From: JBGQBN01 sp041494805
GTDB taxonomy: Bacteria; Acidobacteriota; Terriglobia; Terriglobales; Acidobacteriaceae
Direction of reading: 5' to 3'
Assembly (NCBI GenBank): GCA_041494805.1
Contig: JBGQBN010000012.1
Span: 1-64,000 of the forward strand
DNA: 64,000 nucleotides
Part shown: piece after piece, positions 48,969-56,701 of the stretch
How positions within the stretch are numbered: the stretch's first letter is position 1
Layout of the letters: every line of letters begins with the position of its first letter
The notes under the pieces: model-generated
Seen by the model: the letters and a program-made list of their open reading frames with translations, nothing else
Told to the model about the DNA's origin: nothing
The model's database searches: none
Made by a program: the position numbers and the translations under genes

Positions 48969-49682
48969 TCAGTGTAGTTCTGAGATGACTACTGCCATGG
49001 CTGCAATCGCCGCCGTCTCGGCGCGCAGGATGGTGCTGCCCAGAGAGGCAGAGGTCCAGCCTGCCGCGCGGAACATTTCCAGTTCCGCTTCCGTCCACCC
49101 GCCTTCTGGCCCAAGCGCGAGGACAACGTCTCCACTCGGCGGATTGGAGTCGAGAGCGTCTCTCAGCATCACCTCTTGCTCCGACTCGGCGAGCAGGATG
49201 CGGGTGGCGCCCGGCAGGGTCACTGCCTCTTTCAGCTTCATGGGCTGGACAATCTCAGGCGGAGAGACACGACGCGACTGCTCAGAAGCCTGGCGAGCAA
49301 TTCGCTGCCAGCGTTCCAGGCGTTTGGGGGCGGCAGCGGTGAGACGAGCTTCGGTGCGACGCGCAATTACCGGAACGATTTTCGTCACGCCCAGTTCTGT
49401 GCATTTTTCGATGGCCCACTCCATGCGGTCGAACTTGAAGATGGAAAGGGCGAGGGTCAGGCTCGGAATGATGACGGCCGGGGTTTCGCGGCCCAGTTCA
49501 AACTCGATGCGGCCATCATCGATCCGGGTGATGCGTCCGAGGTGGATGCTTCCGCCGGTGGCGATGTCAAACTCCTCGCCCACACGGGCGCGGAGCACGC
49601 GGGAGAGGTGGTCGGCGTGGGCGCCAACCAGGACAGCGCGTTTGCCTGAGACTTCGTCGGCGATCCAGCGGCGGCGGGTCAT
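48969..49682 (-). CDS. rsmE: 16S rRNA (uracil1498-N3)-methyltransferase RsmE
   Basis: 237 residues of the SPOUT fold. The RsmE-type AdoMet site is seen in ALGPEGGWTEAELEMF followed by LGSTILRAETA near the C-terminus, where the backbone forms the trefoil knot. The N-terminal PUA-like domain starts RRRWIADEV and contains HLSRVLRARVGEEF. It modifies 16S rRNA at U1498 in the small subunit. It follows dnaJ by 91 bp in the same direction, an arrangement common in bacteria (dnaJ-rsmE). Confidence 0.93.
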   Translation of the reverse strand: MTRRRWIADEVSGKRAVLVGAHADHLSRVLRARVGEEFDIATGGSIHLGRITRIDDGRIEFELGRETPAVIIPSLTLALSIFKFDRMEWAIEKCTELGVTKIVPVIARRTEARLTAAAPKRLERWQRIARQASEQSRRVSPPEIVQPMKLKEAVTLPGATRILLAESEQEVMLRDALDSNPPSGDVVLALGPEGGWTEAELEMFRAAGWTSASLGSTILRAETAAIAAMAVVISELH

Positions 49683-49773
49683 GTGTGGGGCAGTCGTCGG
49701 TCGTCAGTCGTCGGTTGTCAGGATTGGTGTTCATTCTGATTTCCTGACGGCCGGTGACTGAGGACCGACGACT

Positions 49774-50919
49774 TTATCCAAAAATATCCTTCACTTTGCC
49801 CATGAGCGAACGGCGTTGCGGCTTGTTTTCGACGCGGGTAATTGCGTCCAGTTCCTGCAGCAGTTCGCGTTGGCGCTTGTTGAGTTTGCTGGGGGTTTGC
49901 ACGCGGACTTCGACGAACAGATCACCCTTGCCGTGCCCATTCAGCACCGGTACGCCCTGTCCGCGGATACGCAGCGTGGTGCCGGACTGTATTCCGTCGG
50001 GCACTTTCAGAGTGTGTTCGCCTTCGAGCGTTGGGATGTGAAGTTCGGTGCCCAATGCCGCCTGCGAGTAGGAGATGGGAATCACGCAGTGCAAGTCGTT
50101 GCCTTCCCGCTCAAAGAAGGGATGCTCCTTGACGTGGAGCACGACGTAGAGATCGCCCGCTGGTCCATTGTAGAGGCCGGCCTCACCCAAACCAGTGAAA
50201 CGGATGCGGGTGCCGTCTTCCACGCCGGCAGGAATTTTCGCGTCCACCGTTCTCTGGCGCAGCATTCGTCCTTCCCCTTTGCACTTAGGGCAGGGATCAG
50301 TAATCACGCTGCCCGCGCCCTGGCAGGTGGGACAAGTGCGGGCAATGCTGAAGAAGCCTTGCTGGTAGCGCACCTGGCCGCGTCCGGCGCAGGAGCGGCA
50401 GGTTACGGGCGCCTTGCCAGAGGCAGCGCCGGAGCCACGGCACTCCTCACAGGTCTCGTGCCGGCGGACCGTGACTTTGGTCTCGGTGCCGAAGACGGCT
50501 TCTTCGAATTCCAGGGTTACGTCCTCACGCAGGTCGGCGCCACGCTGGGCGCGGCTGCGGCGGCGGGACCCGCCTCCGCCGAAAATATCGCCGAAACCAA
50601 AAAAGTCGCCGAAGATGTCGCCGAAATCCTGGAAGGCGCTGGCATCAAAACCTGCACCTCCACCTGCACTGCTGACACCAGCGTGGCCGAAGCGGTCGTA
50701 TAGAGCGCGCTTTTCGCCGTCCGCCAGGATGGCGTAGGCTTCGCTGGCCTCCTTGAATTTCTCTTCCGCGTCGGGGTTATTGGGGTTGCGGTCGGGATGA
50801 AACTGCAGCGCGAGTTTGCGATAGGAGCTTTTAATCTCCTGCTCGCTGGCGCCGCGCGCCACGCCGAGCACCTCGTAGTAATCGCGTTTTCCGTTACTGG
50901 TCAGAATGGCCTTTCCCAA
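49774..50919 (-). CDS. dnaJ: Chaperone protein DnaJ
   Basis: 381 residues. The J domain (about 12-77) includes the HPD tripeptide (FHPDRNP) that stimulates DnaK ATPase. A Gly/Phe-rich linker (about 80-117) follows, then the zinc domain with four CXXCXGXG motifs (CEECRGSG, CRSCAGRG, CPTCQGAG, CPKCKGEG) and the C-terminal substrate-binding domains. It is therefore a type I DnaJ. It lies 24 bp after grpE; dnaK is not in the cluster or the window. Confidence 0.97.
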   Translation of the reverse strand: MGKAILTSNGKRDYYEVLGVARGASEQEIKSSYRKLALQFHPDRNPNNPDAEEKFKEASEAYAILADGEKRALYDRFGHAGVSSAGGGAGFDASAFQDFGDIFGDFFGFGDIFGGGGSRRRSRAQRGADLREDVTLEFEEAVFGTETKVTVRRHETCEECRGSGAASGKAPVTCRSCAGRGQVRYQQGFFSIARTCPTCQGAGSVITDPCPKCKGEGRMLRQRTVDAKIPAGVEDGTRIRFTGLGEAGLYNGPAGDLYVVLHVKEHPFFEREGNDLHCVIPISYSQAALGTELHIPTLEGEHTLKVPDGIQSGTTLRIRGQGVPVLNGHGKGDLFVEVRVQTPSKLNKRQRELLQELDAITRVENKPQRRSLMGKVKDIFG

Positions 50920-50943
50920 ATCCTCTCAGATTTTCCCGTGGGC

Positions 50944-51528
50944 TTAATGCTTGGGGTTGCGCGCGACCTTCACCATCGAGGGACGCAGGAGCCGGTCTTT
51001 CAGCTTGTAGCCGCGTTGCAGTTCTTCCAGCACGTGATGGTCCTGGACATCCTTAGTTTCCACCATTTCGACGGCCTGGTGAAGATGGGGGTCGAAGGGC
51101 TCACCCTTCGCCGGGATCGGACGCAACCCCAGTTTCACCAGCGCGTCCAGGAATTGCTTGTGGATCAGCTCAATTCCGCTACGAAACTCCGCATCATTGG
51201 ACGAGATGCCCTCTATAGCACGCGCGAAACTATCCAAGACGGGGAGCAGCGCCTTGATGGCATCGGCCAGGGCGTACTCGCGGAAGTCCTGCTGCTCGCG
51301 GGAGGCGCGCTTGCGGGCGTTCTCAAACTCGGCTTGGAGGCGGGCCAGACGGTCGAGCAGGGTGTCGCGCTCTGCCTTGAGTTTCTGCAACTCCGAATCG
51401 CCAGCGGGCAAAGAAACTTCCGCGGTTGCGCTCGCAGGGACGTCACCGGTTTCATCCGCTGCTGGCAATTCGTGCTCTACATCCAGATCCTGGGGCTCGA
51501 CTTCCGATTTTCCGTTGGTTCTTGCCAT
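50944..51528 (-). CDS. grpE: Nucleotide exchange factor GrpE
   Basis: 194 residues. An acidic N-terminal tail is followed by a long coiled coil (LQKLKAERDTLLDRLARLQAEFENARKR) and the C-terminal beta-wing with FDPHLHQAVEM and RLLRPSMVKVAR. It speeds ADP release from DnaK. The start lies 8 bp after the hrcA stop, so it is cotranscribed with it. Confidence 0.96.
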   Translation of the reverse strand: MARTNGKSEVEPQDLDVEHELPAADETGDVPASATAEVSLPAGDSELQKLKAERDTLLDRLARLQAEFENARKRASREQQDFREYALADAIKALLPVLDSFARAIEGISSNDAEFRSGIELIHKQFLDALVKLGLRPIPAKGEPFDPHLHQAVEMVETKDVQDHHVLEELQRGYKLKDRLLRPSMVKVARNPKH

Positions 51529-51536
51529 GAAACTGC

Positions 51537-52577
51537 TTACTCCGATTCGTTCAAGACTTTGTCAAACAAGCGGGCGATGTAGGAAACGGCTGTGATGGCG
51601 TGCTGATAGTCGATGCGGGTGGGTCCGATCACCGCCAGCGACCCCATGACCTCGCCACCCACGCGGGCGGGCGCACCGATCAGTACAAGGTTGCGCATGG
51701 AGGGCAGGGCCTGATCGAGACCGATCACCACACGCACGGCTTCTTGCTTGGCGTCGAGGTAGGCGCCCAGCAGCTCAACAATTTTTTGTTTCTCCTCGAG
51801 GGCCTTCAGCAACTCCTGCAGGTGCTGCCGGTCTTGCTCACCGGTGACCAGGTTGGCTGTACCCTCGACGAAAACCACCTGAGCTGCGTCGTCGCCGGCC
51901 AGGGCTCCCTGGCGATAGAGCTGCTCGAGCGAGGCCATCAGGCGGTCATACTCACTGCGCTCCTGCTCCAAGCGGCGGGCGAGTTCAGTCCGCATCGCGT
52001 CCATGGTCCAGCCCCGGAAGTTTTCGTTGATGAAGCGGGCGGCAGCGTCGAGATCGGTTTGCGAAAGATCGAGTCGCAGCACGCGGTCCCGTACTATGCC
52101 CGACCGCGTTACCACCACCGCCAGGACTTTTTGATCGCCGAGCCGCGAGAAGTAAACGTGCTCCAGAGCATTCTTCGGCCCACCGATCGCCACCGCGACA
52201 CCCACGTTGTGGGAGATGAGCGAGAGCACATGCGACGTGCGCTCCATGAATTCCTGCACATCCGAAATGCCATGCAGCGAATCCTGGATGATGGTTTCAT
52301 CCTCATTCGAGAGCCGTGCCTCGCCGGTGAGTTGCTCGACGTAATAGCGGTAGGCCTCGCTGCTGGGCACCCGGCCGGCGGAAGTGTGGGGCTGCTCCAG
52401 AAAACCGGCGTCGGCGAGGTCCGCCATCACATTGCGGATGGTGGCCGGGCTCAGGCCTTCGCGATTGGCACGCGCAAGAGTGCGCGATCCTACCGGCTCA
52501 CCCGTGGTAATAAAAGTCTCCACGATGGCGGTGAGGATTTCGCGCTCCCGTTCGCCGATTGGCGGTCCTGCTGGCAT
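51537..52577 (-). CDS. hrcA: Heat-inducible transcription repressor HrcA
   Basis: 346 residues from an ATG preceded by GGGGAG. The N-terminal winged helix (REREILTAIVETFITTGEPVGSRTL, then LSPATIRNVMADLADAGFLEQPHTSAGRVPS) is the HrcA signature, and the GAF-like central part and the dimer region follow. HrcA binds CIRCE operators and needs GroEL to stay folded. A CIRCE-like operator lies 162 bp upstream, so the operon is autoregulated. Confidence 0.97.
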   Translation of the reverse strand: MPAGPPIGEREREILTAIVETFITTGEPVGSRTLARANREGLSPATIRNVMADLADAGFLEQPHTSAGRVPSSEAYRYYVEQLTGEARLSNEDETIIQDSLHGISDVQEFMERTSHVLSLISHNVGVAVAIGGPKNALEHVYFSRLGDQKVLAVVVTRSGIVRDRVLRLDLSQTDLDAAARFINENFRGWTMDAMRTELARRLEQERSEYDRLMASLEQLYRQGALAGDDAAQVVFVEGTANLVTGEQDRQHLQELLKALEEKQKIVELLGAYLDAKQEAVRVVIGLDQALPSMRNLVLIGAPARVGGEVMGSLAVIGPTRIDYQHAITAVSYIARLFDKVLNESE

Positions 52578-52706
52578 CGAGCTCCCCGTTTCCGGTTGTC
52601 GCTTTAGGTTATCCCAGGACGCGACCTGCAGTTCTGGGCCTGATCTCGTTAAGTACCTTTAAATCCAAAAACTTAGATTGGAGAGTGCTGAAACTCCCTA
52701 CTTTGG

Positions 52707-52735
52707 ATTCTAGGAAGCATGGCTGGCCCTGTCAA
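52707..52735 (-). promoter_or_regulatory. Sigma-70 promoter of the hrcA operon
   Basis: On the minus strand, TTGACA (52735-52730), a 17-bp spacer and TAGAAT (52712-52707). The predicted start is near 52700, giving a leader of about 120 nt before hrcA. The CIRCE lies just upstream of the -35. Confidence 0.8.
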
Positions 52736-52738
52736 GGG

Positions 52739-52765
52739 TTAGCACTCTCGGCTTCGGAATGCTGA
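52739..52765 (-). promoter_or_regulatory. CIRCE operator (HrcA-binding site)
   Basis: TTAGCACTC (52739-52747), exactly 9 nt, then GAATGCTGA (52757-52765). The first arm is a perfect CIRCE arm, and the second matches 7 of 9 consensus positions (GAGTGCTAA). A further half site, GAGTGCTGA, lies at 52683-52691 near the transcription start. Confidence 0.8.
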
Positions 52766-52809
52766 TTCTTGACCAATCCTGCTTACAGATGTAGTTTGGG
52801 GCGCCCGCG

Positions 52810-54120
52810 ATGCTGCACTCTATGAATCCCACTGGGAAAGGCGACCATTCGCCGCCGCGCCGTTTGTTTCTTAAGGCCTGCGCTGCGGTTGGCGGGTTGA
52901 GTACTCTTGCGGGCGTCCCCTTTCTGAATTTCAATTCTGCGAATATGCTCAACGGAACCGGGAAAGGCTCGGCTGGAATCAACATGCAATCAAAACATCA
53001 TGTAGCCGTGATTGGAGCTGGCGCGTTCGGGGGATGGACAGCTTTGTATCTGCTGCGCCACGGGGCGCGAGTCACGTTGGTGGACGCGTGGGGGCCGGGT
53101 AACTCGCGAGCCTCTTCCGGCGGCGAGACCCGGGTCATCCGTGGGACGTACGGGCCGAACCAGCCTTATACGAAGATGGCGGCGCGGGCGATGCAGTTGT
53201 GGAAGGAACACGAGAAACGCTGGAATCGCCAGCTTCTACATCGTGCCGGTGTGTTGTGGATGGCCGAGGGTGGCGACGATCAGTTCGAACGTGGGTCTTT
53301 GCCATTGCTGCGCGAAGCCGGCATCACTTATGAAGAACTATCCGTCCAGGAAATCGGGGAACGCTGGCCGCAGATTAGTTTGGAAGGCGTGCGCTGGGGC
53401 ATTTACGAACCGGACGGTGGTTTTCTGATGGCGCGGATTGCCTGTCAGGCGGTGCTGGAAGGGTTTCTGGCGGAGGGCGGTGAATATCGGCAGGCAGCGG
53501 TTTTGGCGCATGATCTTGAGCGTGACAAATGGGATGGCCTAGCGCTTTCGGACGGCTCGAAGCTGGTCGCGGATCAGTATGTCTTTGCTTGCGGGCCTTG
53601 GCTGGGCAAATTATTTCCGGAGACTATCGGTAATCGGGTGCGTGCGACCAAGCAGGATGTGTTTTTCTTCGGGACGCCCGCCGGGGACAACCGGTTTTCG
53701 GAGGAGAAACTTCCGGTTTGGGCTGATCATCGCGACCGGTTTATTTACGGTATTCCGGGAAATCAGGGACGCGGGTTCAAGATGGCGGATGATAGTCGTG
53801 GGCCGGAATTCGATCCGACTTCGGGTGAGCGTGTGGTGAGTACTGACGGTCTGAAGGCCATGCGAGAGTATCTTGCCTTCCGGTTTCCAGCTATGAAGGA
53901 TGCACCGCTTGTGGAAACGCGCGTCTGCCAGTATGAGAATAGTCCGGACAACAATTTCATTATTGACAGGCATCCGGCGGTCAGCAACGTTTGGCTGCTA
54001 GGCGGCGGGTCTGGGCATGGATTTAAGCATGGGCCGGCTTTGGGGGAGATGCTGGCGGGGTTGGTGGTGGAGCACGGAGATCCGAATCCCTTGTTTCGGC
54101 TGGCGCGGTTTGGGAAATAG
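52810..54120 (+). CDS. Tat-exported FAD-dependent oxidoreductase (sarcosine-oxidase-like DAO family)
   Basis: 436 residues. The N-terminus has the twin-arginine motif PPRRLFLK followed by a hydrophobic stretch (ACAAVGGLSTLAGVPFL), so it is exported folded through Tat. The mature part has the FAD-binding VAVIGAGAFGGWTALYLLRHG, then ETRVIRGTYG and, near the C-terminus, GGGSGHGFKHGPALGE. The DAO superfamily oxidises N-methyl or free amino acids. The two-strand linking region SSGGETRVIRG is as in MSOX/MTOX monomeric sarcosine oxidases, and the covalent Cys is not assigned. The start could instead be ATG 52822. It lies divergent from hrcA and borders the Argonaute operon. Confidence 0.85.
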   Translation: MLHSMNPTGKGDHSPPRRLFLKACAAVGGLSTLAGVPFLNFNSANMLNGTGKGSAGINMQSKHHVAVIGAGAFGGWTALYLLRHGARVTLVDAWGPGNSRASSGGETRVIRGTYGPNQPYTKMAARAMQLWKEHEKRWNRQLLHRAGVLWMAEGGDDQFERGSLPLLREAGITYEELSVQEIGERWPQISLEGVRWGIYEPDGGFLMARIACQAVLEGFLAEGGEYRQAAVLAHDLERDKWDGLALSDGSKLVADQYVFACGPWLGKLFPETIGNRVRATKQDVFFFGTPAGDNRFSEEKLPVWADHRDRFIYGIPGNQGRGFKMADDSRGPEFDPTSGERVVSTDGLKAMREYLAFRFPAMKDAPLVETRVCQYENSPDNNFIIDRHPAVSNVWLLGGGSGHGFKHGPALGEMLAGLVVEHGDPNPLFRLARFGK

Positions 54121-54232
54121 AAACTTGGGTGCGGGCAGAACGGAAGAGCCCGGATGAAGACAGCCCCGGAGAGTTTACGTGAGAACTGGCTTGTGGGTTA
54201 TCCCGGTTGGCTGAAGCACACGGAAACAGCCT

Positions 54233-55156
54233 TCACGATGTTACGGTGGAGCCAAGCACGACCAGCTGACTCAATGCGTCCTGTAGCTCCCAAGTCGACT
54301 CAAGCGTCGGTAGCAAGTACTCAGTCAGCCCCTTGTACGAGAACGGCACTAACTCGAAATCACTGTGTCTGGTCCGTCTTTCACGCATCCAGAAGTGACT
54401 CCGAAGACGGATATATTCGGCCAGCTTCGCCCCCACTGCCTCGGCGACTTGGGAAGAAAGCGGCTGGCGCCACGGTGAGTCAGGTTCCCAGAGGCTTAGC
54501 AAGAATGAGTCGTGAAGTCCATATTCAAGAAACAGCCAATGCATCGGATCTTGAAGCTGTTCAACTGGGCGTCCGCTAGTGAGCGTGAGGTGTATCCGTG
54601 TCAGCGTTCGAGCGAGGGCTGCAACGTGCAAAGAGAATTTGGACAATTGGGCGTGATCTGGAAGGTTGTGAATGTCGGCACGCATACGAGCGAAGTAGTC
54701 GGAAACGTAAGAATCGACTACCTGACGAAAGTCCCTGCTAATTTCGGAACATAGCCGGATGGCAACTTCACCTTCGGCTTGGCCTCGCACCGGGTAATCT
54801 CGATATACCTGTTCTAGCCATCCAAACCACAGGCGGGAGCGCGAAATATCCGCAGCGACGACCATGACCGGATTCAATTTACCGAGCCAGTAGTTGACAG
54901 TCGACTGCTTGACAGTGACGACAACCCCACCTGCCTTCCCTGGTCGAAAACGCTTTTTGCCCTTGATCTGAACTCCGAACTCCTCGCCCGTGACACGTTC
55001 TCCTCGAACGAGTTCGACCCGAAAATCCAAACCGTAGTCTGGCGCAACTGGTGAGATGGCCCATTCGCTGGGACATGAGCCGAGAAACAGCCGTACGGCT
55101 TGGTCGCCAACCGCATGGGCAGTCGGTCGTTGCGGAAGTACACTCATCGGCAGCAC
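54233..55156 (-). CDS. Stand-alone DUF4365 nuclease-like protein, third gene of the Argonaute operon
   Basis: 307 residues from a GTG (or 304 from ATG 55147), starting 3 bp after the pAgo stop. The N-terminal 70 residues match DUF4365, a PD-(D/E)XK nuclease-like fold: APDYGLDFRVELV with Asp44, then EEFGVQIKGKKRF with Gln63-x-Lys65. The same constellation appears in the first gene of this operon, but the C-terminal 200 residues are unlike APAZ and unrecognised, mainly helical with many aromatics (HWLFLEYGLHDSFLLSLWE). The catalytic-type residues look intact. Its tight placement suggests a role in the same defence system, as a second effector or a regulator; this is inference. Confidence 0.75.
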   Translation of the reverse strand: MLPMSVLPQRPTAHAVGDQAVRLFLGSCPSEWAISPVAPDYGLDFRVELVRGERVTGEEFGVQIKGKKRFRPGKAGGVVVTVKQSTVNYWLGKLNPVMVVAADISRSRLWFGWLEQVYRDYPVRGQAEGEVAIRLCSEISRDFRQVVDSYVSDYFARMRADIHNLPDHAQLSKFSLHVAALARTLTRIHLTLTSGRPVEQLQDPMHWLFLEYGLHDSFLLSLWEPDSPWRQPLSSQVAEAVGAKLAEYIRLRSHFWMRERRTRHSDFELVPFSYKGLTEYLLPTLESTWELQDALSQLVVLGSTVTS

Positions 55157-55159
55157 TGC

Positions 55160-56701
55160 CTACATATAAAAGCGGAAGTATCGACTCGGTTCGTAAGGTG
55201 ATGCTTCATCGAATTCCTTGAACACATCGCCTACGTTCCGCGCGAAGCTCATTGTGATGGGAACACCGCAACAGAAATCTGCTGTATTCCAGTTGAGCTT
55301 CGTCAAAGCCAGAATCTCGGAGCAAATCGTCTTTATCGAGGCGTCGCCTCGTGCCTTGTTGATCTCAAATGGTGATGGAACATGTGATCCAGGATAGGTT
55401 TGCAACTCAGGGACAAACCCCTTGGTGTACAGGTGCGCATCCGAGTCCCCCGAAATGAGCACCGTGCCACGCGGTACCGGATACAGTCCCCAGCGGGTTA
55501 TTCTGAGGGGTGACTTGACGAGAGATACCAGGTCGAAGGCAAGATGAGCACTATTGAATGCAGCCTGAAATCCCTTGATCTCTTCGGCGTTAAAACGCGA
55601 ACTCTTGTGAACAACAATTCGTTCCGGATGAGTCTTTCTTGCGATGTGGAATTCTTCGAGTGCGCGCTGTGCGATCCGGCCGGCAGACTCAGCAGTTAGC
55701 ACTGGCGCTCTCAATGCATAGTCGTAAGCAACCTGTTCCCCCCGCAATATGAGACTGTTGAAGTCATTCGCAAATAGGTGCGACATCGAAGAAAGGACGA
55801 GATCCCTTGCTGCTGTTTTCTTATGAAAGAAGCTAATGCCCAAAAAACACGTTTTGGCATCAAGTCCACCCAAAATCCAAGGCATTTCGCCAGCTTTGTA
55901 ATACAGCCCGCAGAGTAAATTCCAAGTTCGCGTCGCGAAGTTTTGTGTCCCTTTACCCCTTAGCGTTTGCTCACGGATGATCTGTATAGGCACTCCGTAT
56001 TGGGGATTCATGGCAATCTTTTTCAGTCGGGATCTGAAGTTGTGCGATAGCGGTTCTACCGTCTTCGGGTCAACGTCCAAGGCGAGCTTGTCAAAGTCAG
56101 AGAAAAGGTCGAGTTGCTCAGATTCCGTTTCAGCTTCAGGTTTCAGCTTTTGATGGTAGTTCCCCGTGATGTGGCAGGTGTCATACATGTCATCGGTCAA
56201 CAGAATGATGATTACATCTAGCTTTCCTTCTGCGAGGCTGAGCATCGCCGCAACTCGCTGTTCGATAAGCGATTCAAGCCGACCTGCATAGTTTTGTGGC
56301 TGCAAACCGTCTAGCTCCGCTATCTCGTTGAGCGTTAGTTTGGCTTCAAACTCAGGCTCAACGACAAGCGTCTTTGAGAACGCAACCGGACATCCGGGAA
56401 AGTCGGGGAACAACAACTTGTGCCGTTTTTGGTCGAACGTACTTTCTAGCGTCCTAGTGGGAATACTCTCGATGAAGGAGTTTGCTGAAGCGATCCACTC
56501 TTTCACCAGATCGATCAGGTGGTAGGTGCCTATCAAGCCAATCGAAAGGCGTTCAGTGTGACTAGGACGACGGGCCGCATAAGGGCCAGTAAAAAGGCAC
56601 TCCTTTGCGTAGGTGCCTTCCTGGTCCTTCGTGACAATCGAAGGCTCACGCAGCAGCTCAACCGTCTTGGCCGACTGCTCTTTTTGGACCAAAGTAGTCA
56701 T
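55160..56701 (-). CDS. Short prokaryotic Argonaute (MID-PIWI, catalytically inactive)
   Basis: 513 residues, the size of short pAgos that lack N and PAZ domains. The MID-like half includes HNFRSRLKKIAM and GVPIQIIREQTL. The PIWI half begins with LYYKAGEMPWIL (267-277) and ends with LTKLNWNT (466-473), PITMSFARNVGDVF and a C-terminal PSRYFRFYM. The first DEDX Asp is replaced (CFLGIS, Ser290) and the second site reads VHKSS instead of an RDG-type Asp, so slicing is not expected. The ATG lies inside the end of the upstream gene (44-bp overlap). In this class a guide-loaded short pAgo senses target nucleic acid and switches on the associated effector. Confidence 0.88.
   Translation of the reverse strand: MTTLVQKEQSAKTVELLREPSIVTKDQEGTYAKECLFTGPYAARRPSHTERLSIGLIGTYHLIDLVKEWIASANSFIESIPTRTLESTFDQKRHKLLFPDFPGCPVAFSKTLVVEPEFEAKLTLNEIAELDGLQPQNYAGRLESLIEQRVAAMLSLAEGKLDVIIILLTDDMYDTCHITGNYHQKLKPEAETESEQLDLFSDFDKLALDVDPKTVEPLSHNFRSRLKKIAMNPQYGVPIQIIREQTLRGKGTQNFATRTWNLLCGLYYKAGEMPWILGGLDAKTCFLGISFFHKKTAARDLVLSSMSHLFANDFNSLILRGEQVAYDYALRAPVLTAESAGRIAQRALEEFHIARKTHPERIVVHKSSRFNAEEIKGFQAAFNSAHLAFDLVSLVKSPLRITRWGLYPVPRGTVLISGDSDAHLYTKGFVPELQTYPGSHVPSPFEINKARGDASIKTICSEILALTKLNWNTADFCCGVPITMSFARNVGDVFKEFDEASPYEPSRYFRFYM

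Noticed and set aside
49688..49725. Short GTCGTCGGT-type tandem stretch between dnaJ and rsmE
   Set aside because: Simple-sequence similarity of a few 7-9-bp units; no spacer-repeat regularity, so not a CRISPR array or operator array.
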